The notes below the pieces were generated by a model, which had not been told where the DNA came from, searched no databases, and saw only the letters and a program-made list of their open reading frames with translations. The position numbers and the translations under genes were made by a program. From the NCBI GenBank assembly GCA_964449835.1, contig CAYVBZ010000086.1:1-6089 (forward strand): a DNA stretch of 6,089 bases. Direction: 5' to 3'. Shown here piece by piece: positions 1 to 5,255 of the stretch. The first letter of the stretch is position 1, and the number at the start of each line of letters is the position of its first letter. Source of the stretch: JABDGC01 sp964449835 (GTDB lineage: Bacteria; Pseudomonadota; Gammaproteobacteria; DSM-16500).

Positions 1-48
1 GCCCCCTCCTAAGGGGCAGGTCGGAGGTTCGAATCCTCTCCGGGACGC
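1..48 (+). tRNA. tRNA-Arg (anticodon CCT), 3' part only
   Basis: The window opens inside a tRNA gene. The anticodon arm is complete: stem GCCCC, loop CTCCTAA, stem GGGGC, which places CCT at positions 34-36 and reads the Arg codon AGG. The T arm follows as GGAGG, TTCGAAT, CCTCT, with one G-T wobble. The 3' acceptor strand CCGGGAC and discriminator G end near 47. The D arm and 5' acceptor strand lie left of the window, so the gene is cut by the window edge and not necessarily broken. No CCA is encoded. It is the probable integration target of the island to its right, because its 3' part recurs at 5256-5310. Confidence 0.9.
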
Positions 49-59
49 GTTGAAAAATA
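5..59 (+). repeat. Left attachment-site repeat (attL-like), tRNA 3' half
   Basis: This segment of about 55 bp is repeated in the same orientation at 5256-5310, with five mismatches (positions 25, 37, 39, 49 and 56). Similarity begins in the anticodon loop and ends a few bases past the tRNA. That is the pattern left when a P4-type tyrosine integrase recombines in a tRNA anticodon or T loop. A remnant of such an integrase lies between the two copies. The role as an attachment site is inferred from this layout. Confidence 0.75.
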
Positions 60-107
60 AAGAAAATATGAGCCAGTCCTGAAAAATAAAACACCAATAT
101 TTTCTCC

Positions 108-128
108 TGGTGACCATCTGGGTGACCA
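108..128 (+). repeat. Tandem TGGTGACCA / GGGTGACCA direct repeats
   Basis: The nearly identical 9-mers TGGTGACCA (108-116) and GGGTGACCA (120-128) are spaced 12 bp start to start, just inside the left island boundary. Short direct repeats at this position, between a tRNA attachment site and the island body, fit arm-type binding sites for the DUF4102 N-terminal domain of a P4-type integrase. They could instead be operator sites for the downstream gene, which starts 22 bp away. Both roles are inference. Confidence 0.35.
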
Positions 129-150
129 AAAACACAAACATGGTGAGCAT

Positions 151-1008
151 ATGTCCATAACAGCTGAAGATGCACAGCAGTTTATTCTTGGAGAGCTCAG
201 GAAAGGCCAGCAAAAGCTCAAGCTTCATACAAGCGAGGTTTCTTGGGCAAACTATGATGTTCATTTAGATACTGCCGTTCGAAAATATATGAATGCGAAC
301 AAAATTACCGATCCCAATGCCGCGGGCCTTGGCCACCTCTCTCGTGATTATCAACAAACACAAGCATTACAGTTACAATTTTCCAAAATTAACAGGGCTT
401 TTTCTGACGCATTAGCAGAACTTTGCCGCAGAGGCATCTTGAGGCTGGGCACAAATCATGTGGGCACACTGTCTGCACACGTCAATGAAGTTCATGAAGG
501 TTTTACAGTCACCAGCTATGGACAAGAATGGCTAGAAAAATACACTCAAGAAGACATTCTCCCAGCTACCCCGGATAGGTTTTCTCAAATTTTCTCCGGG
601 TTTCAGCCGTTATTTGGAAAGAGCTATTTCAGAAGAGCCAAAGAAGCAGCAAGCTGTTTTCAGGGAGGCAATTATTTAGCCTGCTGCGTAATGTGCGGAA
701 CTGCAATTGAGTCAATCCTATTATCTGCAGCCTTCTTAATAGCTGACAAAGACGAAGTAATCAAAATTTATTTTGGCAAAAATGGCAGGGGCAGGGTCGA
801 AGACTTACTCTTTAAAAACTCCAAAGACCTCATTAAAAATTACTATAAAAAATATACTGACTTAATCGGCTATTGGCGAAACGAATCAGGGCATGGCCAG
901 GAGTCCGACATAGACGTGAATGAAGCATATATTGCCATGCTCACGCTATTGCGATTCTCTGAATTTATGCGCGATCATTGGGATGAGATAACGACCACCA
1001 CTAGCTGA
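151..1008 (+). CDS. Winged-helix plus HEPN/DUF4145-like domain protein, putative RNase
   Basis: This encodes 285 residues. Residues about 75-130 look like a winged helix, with helices followed by a short hairpin ending at TSYGQEWLEKY. Residues about 155-280 form a helical domain of the HEPN/DUF4145 type. It has the typical YFRRAKEAA and GNYLACCVMCGTAIES helices, an R-x4-H motif (R243-NESG-H248) and a final long helix. In many HEPN toxins and effectors the R-x4-6-H motif is the RNase active site, so RNA cleavage is possible; some HEPN proteins are only binding modules. No signal peptide or membrane segment is seen, so it should be cytoplasmic. The start is the ATG at 151, with a weak GGTGAG 3 nt upstream. 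It stands alone on the plus strand next to the island boundary, convergent with the next gene. No nucleotidyltransferase (MNT) partner is adjacent. Fold assignment is by eye. Confidence 0.75.
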   Translation: MSITAEDAQQFILGELRKGQQKLKLHTSEVSWANYDVHLDTAVRKYMNANKITDPNAAGLGHLSRDYQQTQALQLQFSKINRAFSDALAELCRRGILRLGTNHVGTLSAHVNEVHEGFTVTSYGQEWLEKYTQEDILPATPDRFSQIFSGFQPLFGKSYFRRAKEAASCFQGGNYLACCVMCGTAIESILLSAAFLIADKDEVIKIYFGKNGRGRVEDLLFKNSKDLIKNYYKKYTDLIGYWRNESGHGQESDIDVNEAYIAMLTLLRFSEFMRDHWDEITTTTS

Positions 1009-1081
1009 AAATCAATTTCATATCCAAATCAATAAATAACAGGATAAAACACCTTGAAAACCCAATAATCAATTAATCACT

Positions 1082-2365
1082 TTAGCCGAATGAGAGCGTT
1101 ACGCCTTTCTTTTCAAAAAGAGCACCCAACTCCTTTTTAATCTTATCTTCATCTCCTGATTGATCTCGGACCTCTATTCGCCGTAGTACTCCACGCCTGA
1201 TAGCCTCAGCAAAATCAAAAGAAAGTTGCAATGAATCGGGGAAAGAAAACTCGGTGCCATCAGGAAACATATACTTACATATTCCTAGACATGACAGAGA
1301 CATTCTAAATTCTTTTTCTTCAGTATATTTATCAGCGCCTTTAAAATAAACATATTGAATAGGATTCGGCAGCCTCTCCTTCAAGAAGGCGTTATTAAAA
1401 TCCCCGTATGTAACCAGGCCATGATTAATGTAAAAAAAATTCATTAGCTTTTGATTTTGATAAATTATCCGCGTTTCATCAAAGCTTAAGTTCATAAAAT
1501 TTATCAATTTATGACAATCGAAGACAAGACATACACCCCCAGACCTATCATCTCCATAATTTTCCCAAAGGGATGCGGTGTTTTCAGTTGAAAAGCAGCA
1601 GGCATAAGTTTTCGAGCGACACGAATCATAGTAGTTTTTTGCAGTATAATCGATAGCTTTCTCAAACTTGCTCTTATCACTAATTTCTTTGTCTTTGTCA
1701 GGCTGGTCAGAGTCTCGTTTATCATCACTGTATGTGTCGACTCTTTTAAAATATAGATAATCGTGCTGAACCATATCAATAAAGTTTTCTGACGAAACGA
1801 TCTTGTAAAGCACAGAATTCTCACCAGGCTTTTTTAGGAGAGGCGCATGAGGTTCAATTGATGTATTTTTATACCTACTCATTAAATTTGCCAAACCATC
1901 AGGGGTTGTTACTTTTGATATAAAATAGAGCCCTAATTTCTCATAGCACCTGATCGCTCGGTGATTATTTTCATCAACATCAGTAATAATTTTCCTGATA
2001 TTTGAATCAGAGAATATCTTAACCATGAATTGGCCTATCATTTGAGTGCCATATCCACGATTAATATAGTCCTCTTCACCGATAAATTGATCTATCCCGA
2101 CAGTCCCCTCCATCTCTGCTGGCCACCACCCATCTCCAACTTTATCGGCATAGTAATATTGAATAAACCCAATCGGTTTCTCATTCAAATAAGCAACAAA
2201 GGGAAACACAACAGAATCTCCAATGCGTTTTCTATATTTCTCCTTAATTGACTCACTATCTAAGTCATCATTCCACCATTCCTTAACATGATCCTTGTCA
2301 AACCATGCGCATAATAAATCTAAGTGGCTTTCTTCCAATGGTTTAAAATTAAAAATAGGCTCCAT
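1082..2365 (-). CDS. GNAT acetyltransferase (AAC(6')-like) fused to DUF2971-like domain
   Basis: From the preferred start this encodes 427 residues. Residues 1-165 are a GNAT N-acetyltransferase resembling aminoglycoside 6'-N-acetyltransferases: HVKEWW (26-31), PIGFIQYYYADKVGDGWW (64-81), GIDQFIG (90-96), the acetyl-CoA loop RGYGT (103-107), RAIRCYEKLG (136-145) and VTTPDG (152-157). Residues about 180-427 resemble DUF2971: VLYKIVSSENF, an acidic/Lys-rich insert, then YACCFST-ENTASLWENYGDDRSGGVCLVFD (254-283) and YTEEKEFRM (347-355). The GNAT half would transfer acetyl from acetyl-CoA to an amine on an unknown small molecule or protein. DUF2971 has no settled activity that I can cite. The fusion is continuous, with no stop or frame change. 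The ATG at 2365 is chosen because AAGGA lies 8 nt upstream. An in-frame ATG at 2407 adds 14 residues and overlaps the preceding gene but lacks a good ribosome site. Drug resistance should not be assumed. Confidence 0.8.
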   Translation of the reverse strand: MEPIFNFKPLEESHLDLLCAWFDKDHVKEWWNDDLDSESIKEKYRKRIGDSVVFPFVAYLNEKPIGFIQYYYADKVGDGWWPAEMEGTVGIDQFIGEEDYINRGYGTQMIGQFMVKIFSDSNIRKIITDVDENNHRAIRCYEKLGLYFISKVTTPDGLANLMSRYKNTSIEPHAPLLKKPGENSVLYKIVSSENFIDMVQHDYLYFKRVDTYSDDKRDSDQPDKDKEISDKSKFEKAIDYTAKNYYDSCRSKTYACCFSTENTASLWENYGDDRSGGVCLVFDCHKLINFMNLSFDETRIIYQNQKLMNFFYINHGLVTYGDFNNAFLKERLPNPIQYVYFKGADKYTEEKEFRMSLSCLGICKYMFPDGTEFSFPDSLQLSFDFAEAIRRGVLRRIEVRDQSGDEDKIKKELGALFEKKGVTLSFG

Positions 2366-2373
2366 GCCAAAAA

Positions 2374-2378
2374 TCCTT
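2374..2378 (-). promoter_or_regulatory. Ribosome binding site deciding the GNAT-DUF2971 start
   Basis: On the minus strand AAGGA is followed by 8 nt and then ATG at 2365. The competing upstream ATG (2407) has no comparable purine-rich site, so 2365 is favoured even though 2407 overlaps the previous reading frame by 7 nt. Confidence 0.6.
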
Positions 2379-2400
2379 ATAAAAAATTTATGCAAAAATT

Positions 2401-2778
2401 TTAACATAAAATCGAATTTCTTGATTTTCGCATTTTCTTTACCCTACATTTAGAACCACACGAGTTTGAGCACCATTTGGCATTTGGTCGCCCAATAAAA
2501 AACTTAAGGAAATCGTTGCTTTGACATCGCTTCAGTCTTTCAAAGCCGCCAAGAGAAGTAACATGCGAGAACAAATATGCACCAAGAAGTACCGGGTGTG
2601 AATTAATCGGCATACAAGCAACATGCACAGCCATGAGCTTATTCTCTACGTTTTCAACAAGGCATTGAATTTTAACATTCTTGAGAATTTCGTTTAGTTT
2701 ATTTAATAAATGATCTGAGACGCGATTTCGATAATATGCGCCTGTCGATTCTTCGTTCTGTTTGCAGGTAACATCCAA
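2401..2778 (-). pseudogene. 5'-truncated CGNR zinc-finger (ABATE-type) regulator remnant
   Basis: The open frame is 125 codons and begins only with a TTG at 2778, with no ribosome site. From about residue 20 (LLNKLNEILKNVKIQ) to 80 it resembles the C-terminal part of an ABATE domain. Residues 84-120 match the CGNR zinc finger: RC85...KWC103SNSC107GSK followed by the basic tail CRVKKMRKSR. The usual second cysteine (C-x4-C) is replaced by F90, and CGNR reads CGSK. Family members are normally about 180-200 residues and act as DNA-binding transcription regulators. The N-terminal part is missing here, and the first ~15 codons run out of frame over integrase sequence. It therefore looks like a gene fragment fused to the broken integrase. 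It overlaps the upstream ATG option of the GNAT gene by 7 nt (ATGTTAA). It may be expressed as a short protein, but function is doubtful. Confidence 0.55.
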
Positions 2779-3601
2779 ATGCCATTTTCAAGGTTTAATT
2801 CGTTCCAGCGCAGGCCGCGACTTCTGTTCTACGCGCACCGGATAATATAAGAAGTTTGATAGCAGTAGTTATTACGGGATTCATCACAGATTTATATTCT
2901 TTTTTTGTCTTAAGATAAGCTTTTTTATCTAATGCTTTCCATAGTATTCTGAGTTCGGTTAAATTCAAAACTCTATCACGAGAACGATTTGCGCTCGCAG
3001 AAAAATCTTTTGGCTTAAGCATTCTAGCTGGGTTGATTTCGATTGAGTGATGGGTTAAACCGTAATCCAGCATTAAATTTAAAGTGGTAAGCGCCTTGCG
3101 GGTTTCCTCTTTGATTCCTTTGCGTGCCATTGCATCCAAAGCAGAAGCCAAATGTGCGCGTGTAACATCTTTTGCAAACAAATTTCCTAATTTTTTTCGA
3201 AGATGCAAGCGCCAGCGATCTTCATGCCGTTTAATCCAAGCGGGAGTAATTTCGCCTGCTAATTTGACAAATTCAATCCAATCATTAAAAAGTTTTTGCA
3301 TGGTGATAGCTGAAGTGTTTTCAGCTTGTTTTGCAGCTCTGGCATGTCGAGGATCAATGCCTTGAGAAACTTGGCCATGCAATTCTGGTAGTTTAGCGCG
3401 AGCTTCTTTAAGTGAAATATTTTTGACTGACCCCAATGTCATTCGGATGAGCTTGCTATCATTTGGCAGGCTAAATGAAAAAAGCCAGCTCTTGGCTCCG
3501 CTAGGTCTTACTCGAAGAAAAAGTCCATCACCGTCGTGAAGTTTGTATTCTTTCATTCGAGGAGAAGCATTTTCAACTTTTTTTGCTTTTAGTTTACTCA
3601 C
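2703..3601 (-). pseudogene. P4-type tyrosine integrase, frameshifted and C-terminally truncated
   Basis: The first frame (3601 to 2795) encodes a DUF4102 arm-binding domain (HDGDGLFLRVRPSGAKSW, GSVKNISLKEAR), a core-binding SAM-like domain, and the start of the catalytic domain with the box I arginine (LILSGARRTEVAA). After EVAA the frame is lost. The minus-strand sequence GCGGCCTGCGCTGG lacks one C relative to the expected GCCCTGCGC. The +1-restored frame (2813-2703) reads LRWNELNLENG, IWMLPANRTKNRQAHII, which is classic integrase sequence, and then stops. The remaining catalytic region (H-x-x-R, H/W and nucleophile Tyr) is absent and replaced by the CGNR fragment. The GTG at 3601 is chosen because AGGAG lies 8 nt upstream; the GTG at 3610 would overlap that site. 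Family members are about 400 residues, so this is about two thirds. It is presumably the integrase that inserted the island at tRNA-Arg, now inactive. Confidence 0.85.
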
Positions 3602-3609
3602 TAGTTTCA

Positions 3610-3614
3610 CTCCT
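3610..3614 (-). promoter_or_regulatory. Ribosome binding site of the integrase
   Basis: AGGAG on the minus strand lies 8 nt before GTG at 3599-3601. It overlaps the alternative GTG at 3608-3610, which makes the downstream GTG the better start. Confidence 0.55.
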
Positions 3615-3642
3615 AGGCAATTTTACAACGCTCGTTGCAAGA

Positions 3643-3855
3643 TTAGTGCAAGAGCCTCTTACACAATTTGGGAGTCAGTGACTCCCAGATCTTATAACCA
3701 GTTATTAGGAATTTCCTAATAACTAAACTATGATCAATTTTATATAGACTGGTCACAATTAAGTTATCCGGAAATTCCGGATAACTGCCTTTACCAGTAT
3801 TCGCCAAAGGCAATTGTGCAGGCGGCGTCTGCACAAATTTGCCTTCGCCACTCAT
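3643..3855 (-). CDS. Doubtful 70-residue ORF running through palindromes
   Basis: The ATG overlaps the stop of the DUF1016 gene as ATGA, the usual geometry of translational coupling. The product begins MSGEGKFVQTPP and contains SYPEFPDN and YKIWESLTPKL, which are simply the translations of the palindromic repeats in this stretch. The peptide WESLTPKL closely parallels RESLTPEL inside the DUF1016 protein, since both come from the same palindrome in the same frame. I see no domain. It may be a decayed second gene of the operon (the MSGE start is seen in some type I RM HsdS proteins, a weak hint only) or a chance open frame over non-coding repeats. Confidence 0.25.
   Translation of the reverse strand: MSGEGKFVQTPPAQLPLANTGKGSYPEFPDNLIVTSLYKIDHSLVIRKFLITGYKIWESLTPKLCKRLLH
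3666..3690. repeat. 25-nt palindrome, class B (GGGAGTCA-G-TGACTCCC core)
   Basis: The core at 3669-3687 is perfectly self-complementary (TGGGAGTCA, centre G, TGACTCCCA). The 25-nt unit has one T-G wobble near its ends. The same core occurs inside the DUF1016 coding sequence at 4628-4652. Located downstream of that gene, it could form a hairpin in either transcript. Confidence 0.8.
3700..3724. repeat. 25-nt perfect palindrome, class A
   Basis: The arms AGTTATTAGGAA and TTCCTAATAACT flank one central T, so the pairing is perfect over 12 bp. It belongs with the copies at 3762-3786, 5022-5046 and 5084-5108. The lack of a T-run after it argues against a simple intrinsic terminator. Confidence 0.85.
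3762..3786. repeat. 25-nt perfect palindrome, class A
   Basis: The arms AGTTATCCGGAA and TTCCGGATAACT flank a central A. Compared with the copy at 3700-3724, TA in the left arm is CC and the right arm has matching GG, so pairing is kept by compensatory change. This indicates that the hairpin or symmetric structure, not the exact sequence, has been maintained. Confidence 0.85.
3807..3845. repeat. Imperfect long hairpin just after the DUF1016 stop
   Basis: The left arm AAGGCAATTGTGCAG (3807-3821) pairs with the right arm CTGCACAAATTTGCCTT (3829-3845), with a 2-nt bulge and the 7-nt loop GCGGCGT. It begins 7 nt past the DUF1016 stop in the direction of that gene. Its position suits a 3'-end stabilising hairpin or terminator-like structure, though no U-run follows. 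Confidence 0.6.
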
Positions 3856-5003
3856 AATGAACCCTTGGGTTCCAGCTCAGCCATTGCTTGTTGTATGAAC
3901 GCTTCCATTTCTGCCTGGTGTGGTAATTGCAATTGGTAATGCGAGACAAACAAACTATTCTTCATGCCAGCCAATGCAAATTTCACCATTTCATGGTTTT
4001 TCTGAGTACACAGTAAAATACCAATGGGTGGTCGATCTCCTTCTGACATTTGGTTTTCTTTGTAATAGCTTACATAGGCGTTGAGTTGGCCAAGATTTTC
4101 ATGGCGGAATGCGTCATTCTTTAACTCAACTAAGACATGGCACTTTAATACTCGATGGTAAAAAACCAAATCTACAATGCAGCGTTCGCCGCCAATGACC
4201 AACCTTTTTTGGCGCGCTTCGAAACAAAAACCATGACCTAACTCGAGTAGAAAGTTCTGCAGCTTATCAAGCAGTGCATCTTCCAGTTTTCGCTCTGTCA
4301 TGACTTCTTGTTGTTTCAATCCAAGAAACTCAAACACATAAGGGTCGCGAATAATGTGTTGAGGATTTTGTTTTTCAGTCCCTTGGTGAGCTAATTTCGC
4401 TAATGCTTCTTTGTCTAGTGATAGGCCGCTTCTTTCGAAATATTGAGTAGTAATTTGCCGTTTTAATTCGCGAACGGACCAATGCCCGCGGATAGTTTCA
4501 ACCTCATAAAATAAGCGCTTAATTGGTGAATCAATCTGCAATAATTCGACGAAATGTGTAAACGACAAGCGCCCGACCAATAAACGTCCATTTATAAATG
4601 AAACATCTTTAAAATCAACAGCTTGCAATTCGGGAGTCAGTGACTCCCGAATCTCTGGTGAAGCTACTTTCTCGGGTAATGGCAAGGAAGCTAAAACGGG
4701 AGTCACTGCCTCCCGAATTTGAGGGTAACACGTGTAAAATTGGCGGAAGCGCCTTAACTCTCTAATATCCATGCGCTTAAGCCCGTTTTTAGCTAACTGT
4801 TCTGAAAGCTTATCTATTAGGTAGTCACCATAATTAGCCCTATCAGAACCTTGCAGTTCATACTCAACAATGTAATACCCAATTAACCAATTGCGTATCG
4901 TTAAACAAACATTTACTGCTTTACTCGCTTGAGTTGCGAAAGTTTCATGGGTATCTTGGATGGTGGTTACAAGGTTAGCAAAATCTAATTGTTTAACGGT
5001 CAT
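3852..5003 (-). CDS. DUF1016 (YhcG-like) PD-(D/E)XK nuclease
   Basis: This encodes 383 residues, near full length for the family. The N-terminal helical DUF1016_N domain (about 1-95) holds the family signatures NWLIGYYIVEYELQG and YLIDKLSEQL and ends in LRRFRQFYTCYPQ. A linker (96-130) carries two palindrome-encoded segments. The middle region has LSFTHFVELLQI (146-157) and YFERSG. The C-terminal PD-(D/E)XK nuclease fold (about 215-375) has PYVFEFLGL, candidate catalytic residues E262, D278 (IVDLVFYH) and E293-L-K295, then GQLNAYVSYY. The family is predicted to cut DNA and often occurs with restriction-modification or other defence genes; its target is unknown. The ATG at 5003 has AAGGA 8 nt upstream. 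A probable promoter lies at 5158-5186. Its stop overlaps a small ORF (ATGA). Active-site residues appear intact, so the protein is probably functional. Confidence 0.92.
   Translation of the reverse strand: MTVKQLDFANLVTTIQDTHETFATQASKAVNVCLTIRNWLIGYYIVEYELQGSDRANYGDYLIDKLSEQLAKNGLKRMDIRELRRFRQFYTCYPQIREAVTPVLASLPLPEKVASPEIRESLTPELQAVDFKDVSFINGRLLVGRLSFTHFVELLQIDSPIKRLFYEVETIRGHWSVRELKRQITTQYFERSGLSLDKEALAKLAHQGTEKQNPQHIIRDPYVFEFLGLKQQEVMTERKLEDALLDKLQNFLLELGHGFCFEARQKRLVIGGERCIVDLVFYHRVLKCHVLVELKNDAFRHENLGQLNAYVSYYKENQMSEGDRPPIGILLCTQKNHEMVKFALAGMKNSLFVSHYQLQLPHQAEMEAFIQQAMAELEPKGSL
4628..4652. repeat. 25-nt perfect palindrome inside DUF1016 coding sequence, class B
   Basis: The arms ATTCGGGAGTCA and TGACTCCCGAAT flank a central G, with perfect 12-bp pairing. 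On the coding strand it is read in frame as I-R-E-S-L-T-P-E-L (residues 118-126), in the linker between the N-terminal domain and the LSFTHFVELL motif. Confidence 0.85.
4694..4718. repeat. Degenerate 25-nt palindrome inside DUF1016 coding sequence, class B
   Basis: GGGAGTCAC at 4698-4706 and TGCCTCCC at 4707-4714 form an imperfect copy of the class B palindrome. It starts exactly 66 bp (22 codons) from the 4628 copy and is in the same frame. It encodes I-R-E-A-V-T-P-V-L (residues 96-104). Pairing is interrupted by one mismatch in the core and by outer mismatches. Confidence 0.65.
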
Positions 5004-5011
5004 TACAGGGT

Positions 5012-5016
5012 TCCTT
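5012..5016 (-). promoter_or_regulatory. Ribosome binding site of the DUF1016 gene
   Basis: On the minus strand AAGGA is followed by 8 nt and the ATG at 5003. This is a strong site and supports the chosen start. Confidence 0.7.
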
Positions 5017-5021
5017 TTAGC

Positions 5022-5046
5022 AACTATTAAGAATTACTTAATAGCT
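5022..5046. repeat. 25-nt palindrome, class A (upstream of DUF1016)
   Basis: The core CTATTAAG-AATTA-CTTAATAG (5024-5044) has 8 bp of perfect pairing. The 25-nt unit matches the copy at 3700-3724 at 19 of 25 positions when aligned on the centre. It sits just upstream of the DUF1016 ribosome site, in the predicted 5' untranslated region, where a hairpin could influence translation. Confidence 0.55.
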
Positions 5047-5083
5047 CGATTTTATTCAGCTCATCCTGTATTGGTCATATTTG

Positions 5084-5108
5084 AGTTGCCCTGAAATCCC
5101 GGGCAACT
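5084..5108. repeat. 25-nt imperfect palindrome, class A (upstream of DUF1016)
   Basis: The arms AGTTGCCC and GGGCAACT pair perfectly. The inner nine bases TGAAATCCC carry two mismatches. Length, the AGTT/AACT ends and the GAAAT centre match the copies at 3700 and 3762. It lies between the candidate promoter and the start codon of the DUF1016 gene. Confidence 0.65.
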
Positions 5109-5157
5109 GAAACTCAGGTAGCTATTTAGGTGCCTAAAAATGATTGGATGAGAGCGC

Positions 5158-5186
5158 ATTTTATTGGACAATAGCAAACAAGACAA
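5158..5186 (-). promoter_or_regulatory. Candidate sigma70-type promoter of the DUF1016 gene
   Basis: On the minus strand, -35 TTGTCT (5181-5186, 4 of 6 to consensus) and -10 TAAAAT (5158-5163, 5 of 6) are separated by 17 bp. The predicted leader of about 150 nt would contain two of the class A palindromes. Confidence 0.4.
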
Positions 5187-5255
5187 CAAGATAAGATACT
5201 TATTTTTAATGATTTTTAACACTATATCGGACGATGCTAAACATCAAATCTTGCG

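Noticed and set aside
9..221. Minus-strand 70-codon frame over the tRNA
   Set aside because: It is antisense to the tRNA and to the start of the HEPN-like gene. Its GEDSNLRP end is the familiar reverse translation of a tRNA T arm.
1009..1081. Bidirectional terminator between convergent genes
   Set aside because: The 73-bp gap is AT-rich but I see no stem followed by a T-run on either strand.
1504..1824. Minus-strand 106-codon frame
   Set aside because: It lies wholly inside the GNAT-DUF2971 gene in another frame and shows no domain.
2030..2251. Plus-strand 73-codon frame
   Set aside because: It is antisense to the well-supported GNAT domain and has no recognisable features.
1082..2365. Acquired aminoglycoside-resistance gene
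   Set aside because: The GNAT half resembles AAC(6') enzymes, but it is fused to another domain and substrate specificity cannot be read from the sequence.
3084..3365. Plus-strand 93-codon frame
   Set aside because: It is antisense to the integrase core-binding domain, which has clear family sequence.
3666..4718. CRISPR array
   Set aside because: The repeats are palindromic, unevenly spaced, of two classes and partly coding. There is no regular repeat-spacer pattern and no cas gene.
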